Source of the DNA: an uncultured bacterium
GTDB taxonomy: Bacteria > Actinomycetota > Coriobacteriia > Coriobacteriales > Coriobacteriaceae
Length of the DNA stretch: 11,853 bases
Direction of reading: 5' to 3'
Assembly: GCA_905215945.1 (NCBI GenBank)
Contig: CAJMRZ010000030.1
Coordinates: 1-11,853 of the forward strand
Of the stretch, positions 1-6,036 are shown one piece after another (positions within the stretch are counted from its first letter, which is position 1; each line of letters starts with the position of its first letter). The notes beneath the pieces were generated by a model. It was given only the letters and a program-made list of their open reading frames with translations. It was not told the DNA's origin and ran no database searches. A program made the position numbers and the translations under genes.

Positions 1-815
1 CCGCCAGCCTCTACTCGCACTTTACCTTCGAGCGCGCCGACAAGCTCACCATCACGGGCTGCCCCGAGGAGTTCCAAAACGAGAATAACCTGGTCTACGT
101 AAGCTTTGTCGATGCGCTGGCCGCATGGGGCGAGCCGGCCTTCCCCGTCGCTATCGACATCCAGACCGACGTGCCCGTCGCCCGCGGCCTGGGCTCAAGC
201 TCCACCTGCGTCGTCGCCGGCATTATGGCCGCCGCCGCACTGACAGGCCACACCGTCGACCGCGCCGAGCTGGTTCGCATTGCCACCGAAGTCGAGGGCC
301 ATCCCGATAACGTCGCCCCCGCTATCCTGGGCGGCGCCGTCTGTTCCTTTACGCCGACCGATTCGCTCCCCCAGTGCCTGCGCTACGAGGTGAGCGATCG
401 TTTGCGTTTTATTACCGTGATTCCGCCCTACGAGGTACACACGAGCGAGGCGCGCAAGGTCGTGCCGCAGGAGATTCCGCTCTCCACCGCCGTGTGGCAG
501 ATGGGCCGCATCGCCGGTATGACGCGCGGCTTGGAGACTGGTGACCTCGACCTGATTGCCGCCGCCAATGACGACCGCATTCAGGAGCCCTATCGTCGCC
601 GCCTGATTCCCGACTACAACGCCGTGCGCGACACCTGCCTTAACGGCGGCGCTAAAACCATCTGGATTAGCGGCTCGGGCTCGACCCTTATGGCTGTGAC
701 CGACGACACCATCGTGGCAAAGTTCCTGCAGGTCAAGCTGCGTGAGCAGTTCCCCAAGTGTGACACGCATATCCTCACGTGCGACACGGAAGGCGCTCAA
801 ATCGAGTACCTGTAG
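1..815 (+). CDS. thrB: Homoserine kinase, 5'-truncated by window edge
   Basis: GHMP-superfamily kinase that phosphorylates L-homoserine with ATP to O-phospho-L-homoserine, the step before threonine synthase; cytoplasmic. The open frame enters from the window edge (first whole codon at base 3) and ends with TAG at 813-815, leaving 270 residues. Family members are about 300-310 residues, so roughly 25-35 N-terminal residues lie outside the window. Visible signatures are the GHMP ATP-binding loop VARGLGSSSTC (coded near 178-210), EGHPDNVAPAILGG shortly after, and the C-terminal ISGSGSTLMAV motif (near 667-700). The ATP loop reads SSSTC where SSSA-type sequence is more usual, a mild variation. 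It is the only plus-strand gene and converges on yihA. Its last codons and stop lie inside the outer arm of a large palindrome. Family assignment is firm; operon partners upstream cannot be seen. Confidence 0.93.
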   Translation, partial: ASLYSHFTFERADKLTITGCPEEFQNENNLVYVSFVDALAAWGEPAFPVAIDIQTDVPVARGLGSSSTCVVAGIMAAAALTGHTVDRAELVRIATEVEGHPDNVAPAILGGAVCSFTPTDSLPQCLRYEVSDRLRFITVIPPYEVHTSEARKVVPQEIPLSTAVWQMGRIAGMTRGLETGDLDLIAAANDDRIQEPYRRRLIPDYNAVRDTCLNGGAKTIWISGSGSTLMAVTDDTIVAKFLQVKLREQFPKCDTHILTCDTEGAQIEYL

Positions 816-995
816 ACATCGCCGATCGGTCTGTCCGGGCCACCCAGGGGCATCCCCTTAAAAACGTCCTCGCACTTGAGGCCCACTTATCCTGCTCCTT
901 CGGAGCTGCGGATAAGCGGGCCTCGTGCTGCGGAATGTTTTTAAGGGGATGCCCCTGGGTGGCCCTATGGCAACGTAGCTAGCGATGTCTACAGG
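809..995. repeat. Large nested palindrome between convergent genes
   Basis: An imperfect palindrome fills most of the thrB-yihA gap. The outer arms, 809-822 and 982-995, are perfectly complementary over 14 bp. After unpaired stretches (823-836 and 966-981) come arms 837-865 and 937-965, complementary over 29 bp without a mismatch. Inside, 872-892 pairs with 910-928 apart from a 2-nt bulge and one mismatch, and 894-898/902-906 closes a small loop around TTC. Each 29-bp arm carries its own mini-palindrome (AGGGG-CAT-CCCCT at 846-858, AGGGG-ATG-CCCCT at 944-956). The left outer arm covers the thrB stop codon. It could be a bidirectional terminator, a MITE-like mobile repeat or a structured RNA. 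There is no obvious U-tract after either side and no clear target-site duplication. A weaker plus-strand hairpin followed by CTTTTA is near 1016-1040. The rest of the gap to 1073 shows nothing recognisable. Confidence 0.85.
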
Positions 996-1073
996 GACCC
1001 ACGCTTTGAAGGGGCGCCAGGCTGAAATCATGGCCTTTTATTGATAGGGGCTCTTGCTAGGCTGGGGCACTTA

Positions 1074-1664
1074 TTAGAGGCAGGCTTCGGCGATGCGGCG
1101 CTTGAGTTCGTCGATGCCGGTACCGGTCTGGGAGCTTGTGATGATCACGTTCTCGGCCGGGACGTTGAGCTGCTTTTTGATGGCTGCTGCTTGGCGGGCC
1201 TGCTGGGTGCGGCTGAGTTTGTCGGCCTTGGTGAGGCAGACGATAAAGTTGAACTCGTTGCCCTGTAGGTAGTCGATCATGTCGTGGTCGAGCTTGCTGG
1301 GGTCGTGACGAATGTCCACCAACGAGACGACCAAGTTAAAGCTGCGCTCGGAGTCGAAAAAGTCGCCGATAAGCTCGGCCCAGCGGTCGCGCTCGGCCTT
1401 GGAGCGACGGGCGAAACCGTAACCCGGCAGGTCCACGAAATGCACGTCATCGGCCTCAAAGAAGTTGATGTTGCTCGTCTTGCCCGGCGTACTGGAAACC
1501 TTGACCAGGTTCTTGCGGCCAAAGAGCTTGTTCATGATGGACGACTTGCCCACGTTGGAGCGGCCGACAAAGCTCACCTCGGGGCAGGTGGACTCGGGGA
1601 TCTGCGAAACCTTGCCGTAGCTGGCGACGAACTTGGCAAGCTGATAGTTAATGGAATCGGCCAT
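1074..1664 (-). CDS. yihA: Ribosome biogenesis GTP-binding protein YihA/YsxC (EngB)
   Basis: Small TRAFAC-class GTPase that assists late assembly of the large ribosomal subunit in the cytoplasm. At 196 residues it has the usual single-domain length. All G motifs are visible: P-loop GRSNVGKS (residues 34-41), the TPGKT switch-I region (59-63), DLPGYG (78-83), TKAD (145-148) and a C-terminal SS pair in ITSSQTG (around 177-178) at the G5 position. I chose ATG at 1662-1664 because AAGGAG lies 5 nt upstream. An in-frame GTG at 1668-1670 would leave only 1 nt to that site. It lies 38 nt downstream of mtnN on the same strand with no terminator between, so co-transcription is likely. Its 3' end faces thrB across the large palindrome. 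Confidence 0.96.
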   Translation of the reverse strand: MADSINYQLAKFVASYGKVSQIPESTCPEVSFVGRSNVGKSSIMNKLFGRKNLVKVSSTPGKTSNINFFEADDVHFVDLPGYGFARRSKAERDRWAELIGDFFDSERSFNLVVSLVDIRHDPSKLDHDMIDYLQGNEFNFIVCLTKADKLSRTQQARQAAAIKKQLNVPAENVIITSSQTGTGIDELKRRIAEACL

Positions 1665-1702
1665 GGACACTCCTTGGTCGTAGGTTCTTACAAATAGACG
1701 CG

Positions 1703-2443
1703 CTATTGCGCAGCGGCAATGCGGCGGACGATATCGAGCGTGATGTCACTTGCGACACGCGCGTACTCGAACAGATCGAACTCGCGCTCGCAAATTGCAT
1801 CGTACGCCTCGTCACAATTATCGCTGATAGCGCGCAACACCAGGCAATCGACACCATTTTTGGTTGCGACATGGGCAATTGCCGCGCCCTCCATGCCGAC
1901 ACAATCGGCATGCGTCGCCTCGATAGCGTCGTTGCGCATGGTGGCGCCCGTCACAAAGCGGTTACCCGTGGCAATCGTGCCGACCAGGAACTGCTTGGTG
2001 CCCTCATTCGAAGCGACTGCATTTGTCGAAGCGTCAACAAACCCACGCTCAGCAAGCACTTCGGCGGCAATATCGACCAGCGCGGGCGTCGAGCCAAACT
2101 CCTCGAGCCCCGGTGCGGACTCGGCGATAAGCGCGGTATCGGTATCCAGATAGCGCAGGCGTTTGCCAATGACCACGTCGTCGATATGGAGCTTGGGGTT
2201 CAAACCGCCCGCAATGCCCGAAAACACAACAGCCTGCGGAGCATACTTGCTAATGAGGTGCTGTGTTGCAGCGGCGGCGTTCACCGTGCCCATGCCCGCC
2301 GTTGTGGCGACAATCATCATGCCGTCGAGCTCACCGCTCACAACGGTCAAGCCTGCCTCCCGTGCCTCGCAAACGTCGCTCAGCTCTTCCTTAATCTGCA
2401 TGATCTCTTTTTCGAGCGCACCGATAATCGCAATGGTAGCCAT
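1703..2443 (-). CDS. mtnN: 5'-methylthioadenosine/S-adenosylhomocysteine nucleosidase
   Basis: Hydrolyses the glycosidic bond of MTA and SAH to release adenine, clearing by-products of SAM-dependent reactions and feeding methionine salvage or S-ribosylhomocysteine formation. The 246-residue protein is a single nucleoside-phosphorylase-fold domain of normal family length. It begins with IAIIGALEKE, whose Glu13 corresponds to the E. coli catalytic-site Glu12. It has SGIAGGL (75-81), VGMEGAAIAHV with the ribose-binding Glu185, and RAISDNCDE whose Asp208 matches the catalytic Asp197 of E. coli. ATG at 2441-2443 is preferred, with GGGG 6 nt upstream. An in-frame TTG at 2453-2455 would add four residues. 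It sits between the beta-lactamase-like gene and yihA, all on one strand with short gaps. Confidence 0.96.
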   Translation of the reverse strand: MATIAIIGALEKEIMQIKEELSDVCEAREAGLTVVSGELDGMMIVATTAGMGTVNAAAATQHLISKYAPQAVVFSGIAGGLNPKLHIDDVVIGKRLRYLDTDTALIAESAPGLEEFGSTPALVDIAAEVLAERGFVDASTNAVASNEGTKQFLVGTIATGNRFVTGATMRNDAIEATHADCVGMEGAAIAHVATKNGVDCLVLRAISDNCDEAYDAICEREFDLFEYARVASDITLDIVRRIAAAQ

Positions 2444-2497
2444 GCCATTCCCCAAACCTATTCGAAATTCTCAACCACGGTATGGTACCAGCATTTT

Positions 2498-2514
2498 GTT
2501 TGACCTCGTCAAAC
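2498..2514. repeat. Short perfect inverted repeat upstream of mtnN
   Basis: GTTTGAC, a 3-base spacer, and GTCAAAC form a perfect 7-bp inverted repeat in the 78-base gap between the beta-lactamase-like gene and mtnN. No T-run follows it in the minus direction (the next bases are AAAA), so it does not look like an ordinary intrinsic terminator. It may be an operator or a weak stem-loop. The plus-strand right half GTCAAACG also matches part of the LacI-type operators far to the right, which may be chance. Confidence 0.45.
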
Positions 2515-2521
2515 GAACACG

Positions 2522-3640
2522 CTAAGCCAGTGCAGCTCGCGTATCAAACAGAGCCTTTGCAATCGCGGCCGTAACCTCGCTCGAGCGGTCGCTCCACGGC
2601 ATCGATGTCATGATACCCATGACATAGGTACAGCCATCGATGTCGATAAGGCCCGCATCGCATGTCGAGTAGTAACCATCCTCGCTAATCCAGCCTGCCT
2701 TGTTGCGCACCAAAACCTGCTCGTCCGCAATGCCATCGCGAATAAACGAGCGCGATGTTGATGCCAGAAGGCCCGACAACCACTGTGAAGTCTCGGTATC
2801 CATGCTCAGATACTCGCTCATCTCACGCCATAACCTCGCAGAAGTGCGCGGGCAGTAGGTCGGAAAATCACTCATCGGATTCAGTGCCGTTTCGTCATCA
2901 ACACCCAGATTGGCAATCCAATCCTCATAGCCATCATGGTCAAACGCCGCGCGTAACGCGATAAACGAATCGTTGTCCGAGTTGACGACCGCGGCCTCGA
3001 TAAGGTCACGCACTGTCTGCCAGCCCATGCTGTAACCACCATACGTGGCTAAAGGCCCATCGAGCGACACCTGCCCCGATTCGACCAACATCTCGCAAAT
3101 ATAGAGTGCATACAGCGCCTTATAACTGCTCGCTCCATACACCTCAACATCGGCGTTATACGTCACGCCCCTACCACTCGATAGGTCGTAGAACACTACA
3201 CCCACGTCGCCCAGCTCCTGCGCCCGACACAGGGCATCCTGGAGCGAGGCAAGGCTCTCATCCTCCAAGGCAGGAGTCTTGTTATCCACCAACGAGAAGG
3301 TCCGAACGGTATCACCCGAAGGGATATCGTTGAAGTCCGCCTTCGAAAGTCTCGTCTTGAGATCTGCCGTCGACAGAGCTTGATCTGCCGACGCTTTGGA
3401 CTTTGAAACCTTCTCGTTTTGCAGCTGTACCGTTGACGCATCTGGGCGCCCCGTTCGCTCCGAGGCGTAGGTTTTAACGGTAATTCCGAGGATAATAACC
3501 GCCGACGTTAGCATCCCAATAGCGGCAATCTTCCTCACGCGGATGCGAGCGCCGGCAAGGCCACGCGAAGACGTGCCCTTCGTCTTATATCTGCTGCCAT
3601 GCTGCGGCACATACTCGTCCCGCGATGCGATGTTTCGCAC
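2522..3640 (-). CDS. Membrane-anchored class A beta-lactamase-like serine hydrolase
   Basis: Predicted penicillin-interacting serine hydrolase anchored with its enzyme domain outside the membrane. Numbering from the GTG start (372 residues): a basic cytoplasmic segment of about 37 residues, one hydrophobic helix about 38-56 (IAAIGMLTSAVIILGITV), a polar linker, then the catalytic domain from about 130. The class A landmarks occur in order: S171-S-Y-K174 (nucleophile and Lys), S221-D-N223, E250-T-A-L-N254 (omega-loop ExxLN) and K314-A-G316 in place of KTG. Spacings resemble class A enzymes. The helix lacks a lipobox or an obvious cleavage site, so a type II anchor is more likely than secretion. 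GTG at 3638-3640 is preferred because AGGAG lies 5 nt upstream. An ATG at 3677-3679 adds 13 residues but has no ribosome site. It could act on cell-wall peptides or on beta-lactams; sequence alone does not decide. The 200 bases upstream hold only a long hairpin. Confidence 0.82.
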   Translation of the reverse strand: MRNIASRDEYVPQHGSRYKTKGTSSRGLAGARIRVRKIAAIGMLTSAVIILGITVKTYASERTGRPDASTVQLQNEKVSKSKASADQALSTADLKTRLSKADFNDIPSGDTVRTFSLVDNKTPALEDESLASLQDALCRAQELGDVGVVFYDLSSGRGVTYNADVEVYGASSYKALYALYICEMLVESGQVSLDGPLATYGGYSMGWQTVRDLIEAAVVNSDNDSFIALRAAFDHDGYEDWIANLGVDDETALNPMSDFPTYCPRTSARLWREMSEYLSMDTETSQWLSGLLASTSRSFIRDGIADEQVLVRNKAGWISEDGYYSTCDAGLIDIDGCTYVMGIMTSMPWSDRSSEVTAAIAKALFDTRAALA

Positions 3641-3799
3641 GTGGTCTCCTGACTGCCACCGTTTATATACGAGCAGCATGATACCGAGCAGGCATTTCTT
3701 TCCAAAGATATTCAGCAGCGTTTAAGGTGTCTTTAAAGAAACCACAAGCGTATTTATCCAAATGGCACGATTCTGTTGCGCATCTCTACCCAAAACGAA

Positions 3800-3864
3800 G
3801 TTGCGGTGAAATGGTTCCTGTTTGGGCGACATGGGCCTAAAAACAAGAACTATTCCACCGCAAC
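3800..3864 (-). terminator. Long hairpin after pflA, probable terminator
   Basis: Arms 3800-3823 and 3841-3864 are complementary over 24 positions with one mismatch and two G.U wobbles when read as minus-strand RNA. The 17-base loop can add a GGC/GCC pairing. Nine base pairs at the base (GTTGCGGTG with CACCGCAAC) are perfect. In the minus direction the stem is followed by TTCGTTTT, a moderate T-rich stretch, 38 bases after the pflA stop. Terminator use is therefore plausible, but the stem is much longer than a typical intrinsic terminator and could be a palindromic repeat element. The remainder of the 3641-3901 gap shows no gene or convincing promoter. Confidence 0.5.
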
Positions 3865-3901
3865 TCAGCTGGGAACGAGGGGATATGAGGGCTATGGCAT
3901 G

Positions 3902-4720
3902 CTATCCGATAGCGTTTTTGAGCTCCGCACGGCGCTTTTTCATACCGGCCATAACGGCATTGCGCAGCTCGGGCATGCGCGCGGTATCCATCTGGGGCAC
4001 GCCCTCGAGCTTATAGGGAATGCCCAGTTGCTCGTACTTGACGACACCCATCGTGTGATACGGCAGCATTTCCAGGCCCACCACGTTGTGCCATGGAGCG
4101 ATGAGGCGACCGAGCTTCTCGCACTCCTCCGCCGTGTCGGTAATGCCCGGCACAACCACGTGGCGGATAACGACCTTGATATTGCGACGTGCAAGCTCAT
4201 CGCCAAACGCCAGGATGCGTGCGGGATCACAACCGGTCAGCTTTTTATGCTCGACCGGGTCGGCATGCTTAATATCGAGCAGTACCATGTCGGTCTCGTT
4301 GAGCACGGCATCGAACTTCTCGGGATGCTGAGGGTCGAAGGCGTAGCCACAGCTATCCAGGCAGGTATGCACACGACCATCGGGGTTGTTGTGCATTGCA
4401 CGGAACAGGTCGGCCAAAAACTCGGGCTGCAGAAGCGGCTCGCCGCCCGAAACGGTAATGCCACCGCTGCGGTAAAACTCATGGTTGCTCTGGAACTCGT
4501 CCATCAGATGCTCGACGGTCACCATGGTGCCGCCGTTAACCGACCAGGTATCGGGATTGTGGCAATACGCGCAGCGCATGGGACAGCCTTGGACAAACAC
4601 TACGAAGCGGATGCCGGGACCGTCAACCGTACCCATCGTCTCGATCGAATGTACGCGGCCCAGGGCAAACGCGGAGTCCTCGGGACGAGCGTCCACACCC
4701 TCGAGCGTCATCTCAGCCAT
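3902..4720 (-). CDS. pflA: Pyruvate formate-lyase activating enzyme (radical SAM)
   Basis: Radical SAM activase that uses a [4Fe-4S] cluster and SAM to install the glycyl radical on pyruvate formate-lyase, enabling anaerobic conversion of pyruvate and CoA to formate and acetyl-CoA. The 272-residue protein carries the cluster motif C46-PMR-C50-AY-C53 followed by HNPDTW, typical of PflA, and SGGEP at 91-95 for SAM binding. There is no inserted second ferredoxin-type cluster region, arguing against the larger activases of other glycyl-radical enzymes. ATG at 4718-4720 is preferred (AAGG 8 nt upstream). An ATG at 4739-4741 adds seven residues and lacks a ribosome site. A TAGAAT on the minus strand (4770-4775) could be a -10 box, but I see no good -35. 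No pflB is adjacent. A terminator separates it from degV upstream. Confidence 0.95.
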   Translation of the reverse strand: MAEMTLEGVDARPEDSAFALGRVHSIETMGTVDGPGIRFVVFVQGCPMRCAYCHNPDTWSVNGGTMVTVEHLMDEFQSNHEFYRSGGITVSGGEPLLQPEFLADLFRAMHNNPDGRVHTCLDSCGYAFDPQHPEKFDAVLNETDMVLLDIKHADPVEHKKLTGCDPARILAFGDELARRNIKVVIRHVVVPGITDTAEECEKLGRLIAPWHNVVGLEMLPYHTMGVVKYEQLGIPYKLEGVPQMDTARMPELRNAVMAGMKKRRAELKNAIG

Positions 4721-4837
4721 TCCCGCTACCTTGCCTCTCATTGGTTTTAGTTACATAAATGCCAGAGTCATTCTAGCCCATATGCATGATGGCGAAACGG
4801 TTTAGCGGTCAATTGGGTTGCCTATTTGACCCTACGC

Positions 4838-4874
4838 AAAAGCGGCGGGAAGATTGTCTCAACCCGCCCGCCGC
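4838..4874 (-). terminator. Intrinsic terminator after the DegV-family gene
   Basis: In minus orientation GCGGCGGG (4867-4874) pairs perfectly with CCCGCCGC (4842-4849) across a 17-base loop, followed directly by TTTT (4838-4841). It begins 31 bases past the DegV stop codon. The GC-only stem is strong and the T-run short, as often seen in high-GC genomes. It isolates pflA transcription from the upstream gene. Confidence 0.8.
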
Positions 4875-4905
4875 CGAGGCAATAGAAATCGATAGACTCC
4901 AGGCC

Positions 4906-5760
4906 TTACGCCTTAAGCGTGAGCACCGCGCCGAAGGCGGTCGGGCCGCAATGGCTCGAGATGACGCCGCCGACCTGAGTCCAGGTAATGTCCTTAAAGC
5001 CAAGATCGTGTGCATAGACTTCCATGTCGTCGCGCAGCTCCTCGGAAAGACCTACCGAATACGCCAGGCCAATGTGCGAGTAGTCAATCTCGCCCTTGGC
5101 AACCATGTGATCAATAAAGGCGCGGGCGCACTTGAGCATAGAGCCGCGGAACTTCTTGGTTGCCACGAACTTGCCGCCCGTCACCTCAATGCAGGGCTTA
5201 ATCTTGAGCAGGTGGGCGCCCAGGAACGCGACGTTGGACAAGCGACCGCCCGCCTTAAGGAAGGCAAGGTCCGTAGGAACAAAGCCCAACAGCACGCGGT
5301 CCATGACGGAGTTCGCGAAGGCGAAGATCTCGTCGACGGTGGCATCGGGGTGAGCCTCGATGTATTTGGCGGTCTCGACGACAACAAGCGACTGGCCTAC
5401 CGAGACAAAGCGCGTGTCCATGGAGAACACGTAGTCGCGCCCCTGGGCCGCAATCTTTGAGGACTGATGCGAACAGGTCGTGGCCTCGGAATATGCAAGA
5501 TGCAAAATAGTCGCGTCGGGCTGCTCAGCGTGAATGCGGTCGTACACGTGAGCAAAATCCGCAGGCGCGCAGCCACTAGTCTTGGGCATTACGCCAAACT
5601 CGTTGCAGCGTGAATAAATCTCGAGCGGATCGATCGAGCCGTCCTCGACGGTCTCGTCACCAATCGTGACATGCATGGGCACGCGCACGATGCCGTAGCG
5701 CTCGCAGAGCTCCGGCGTCACATCCGACCCAGACTCGACCACGATTACGTACTTGCCCAT
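4906..5760 (-). CDS. DegV family fatty-acid-binding protein
   Basis: DegV/FakB-type proteins bind a fatty acid and, in characterised cases, present it to the FakA kinase for acyl-phosphate formation. The 284-residue length is typical. Family features are the N-terminal IVVESGSDVTPEL (6-18), PMHVTIGDETVEDG (28-41), FVPTDLAFLKAGGRLSN (160-176), GAHLLKIKPCIEVTGGKF (181-198) and the C-terminal SHCGPTAFG (269-277), containing the His usually near the lipid headgroup. The lipid-site loop reads KTSGCAPADF where many members have TSQPSP, an odd but tolerable change. ATG at 5758-5760 is chosen because it begins the conserved fold, though its ribosome site is weak. Upstream starts up to 5871 would add basic residues not typical of the family. 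No FakA kinase gene is in view, so the lipid-kinase partner is inferred from the family only. Confidence 0.92.
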   Translation of the reverse strand: MGKYVIVVESGSDVTPELCERYGIVRVPMHVTIGDETVEDGSIDPLEIYSRCNEFGVMPKTSGCAPADFAHVYDRIHAEQPDATILHLAYSEATTCSHQSSKIAAQGRDYVFSMDTRFVSVGQSLVVVETAKYIEAHPDATVDEIFAFANSVMDRVLLGFVPTDLAFLKAGGRLSNVAFLGAHLLKIKPCIEVTGGKFVATKKFRGSMLKCARAFIDHMVAKGEIDYSHIGLAYSVGLSEELRDDMEVYAHDLGFKDITWTQVGGVISSHCGPTAFGAVLTLKA

Positions 5761-5845
5761 TAATATCACGACCCATCTCGACATTGGCTTTTCAATACAT
5801 GGCACGCACCGCCGCACTGTTGCACAACGGCGTCCAAGCGCCAAA

Positions 5846-5884
5846 GAGACGCCGCCCCTTGCACACAACAAAGGACAGCGTCTC
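5846..5884 (-). promoter_or_regulatory. Hairpin in the DegV-gene leader, possible attenuator
   Basis: In minus orientation GAGACGCTG (5876-5884) pairs with CGGCGTCTC (5846-5854) over nine positions including one G.U, with an inner TCCTT/AAGGG extension. It is followed by TTT. It lies about 85 bases upstream of the DegV start and downstream of a candidate promoter, so it would be part of the leader. It could also serve as the distal terminator of the sugar operon. A second GC-rich fold (CGCCG ... CGGCG) is nearer the start codon. Confidence 0.5.
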
Positions 5885-5910
5885 CCTGGAAAACTCCGTG
5901 CTTATCTGAG

Positions 5911-5939
5911 ATTCTACACGGTTTATTAAGGAGTGTTAC
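5911..5939 (-). promoter_or_regulatory. Candidate sigma70-type promoter for the DegV-family gene
   Basis: On the minus strand GTAACA (5934-5939; four of six matches to TTGACA) precedes TAGAAT (5911-5916; five of six matches to TATAAT) with an exact 17-base spacer. Transcription would begin near 5904, giving a leader of about 145 bases that includes the hairpin. The -35 is weak, so this is a candidate only. Confidence 0.4.
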
Positions 5940-5946
5940 TTATTCC

Positions 5947-5977
5947 GCAAACGGTAGCTATACGCGATGAACGGTAG
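5947..5977. repeat. Paired ACGGTAG direct repeats downstream of GH32 gene
   Basis: AACGGTAG occurs at 5950-5957 and again at 5970-5977, exactly 20 bases apart, about two helical turns. The first copy in full context, GCAAACGGT (5947-5955), is identical over nine bases to the inverted operator near 10575-10583. The second shares GAACGGT with a degenerate site near 10598-10604. They could be distal binding sites for the LacI-family regulator or simply chance. The rest of the 5,940-6,036 stretch shows no terminator I can support. Confidence 0.3.
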
Positions 5978-6036
5978 TTCGCTGCAGCAACTGCGACACA
6001 TTCCGCCCAGCAAGTCCAATCGCGCTCCACACACGG

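Noticed and set aside
809..995. Palindrome as a transposon remnant with target-site duplication
   Set aside because: Flanking bases outside the outer arms (GAGTA and GACCC) do not match, so I report it only as a repeat of unknown origin.
1706..2503. Plus-strand open frame (265 codons) opposite mtnN
   Set aside because: It is antisense to an obvious nucleosidase gene and its translation shows no family motif.
3776..4750. Long plus-strand open frame (324 codons) opposite pflA
   Set aside because: It is antisense to a clear radical SAM gene, has no recognisable domain, and long antisense frames are expected in high-GC coding DNA.
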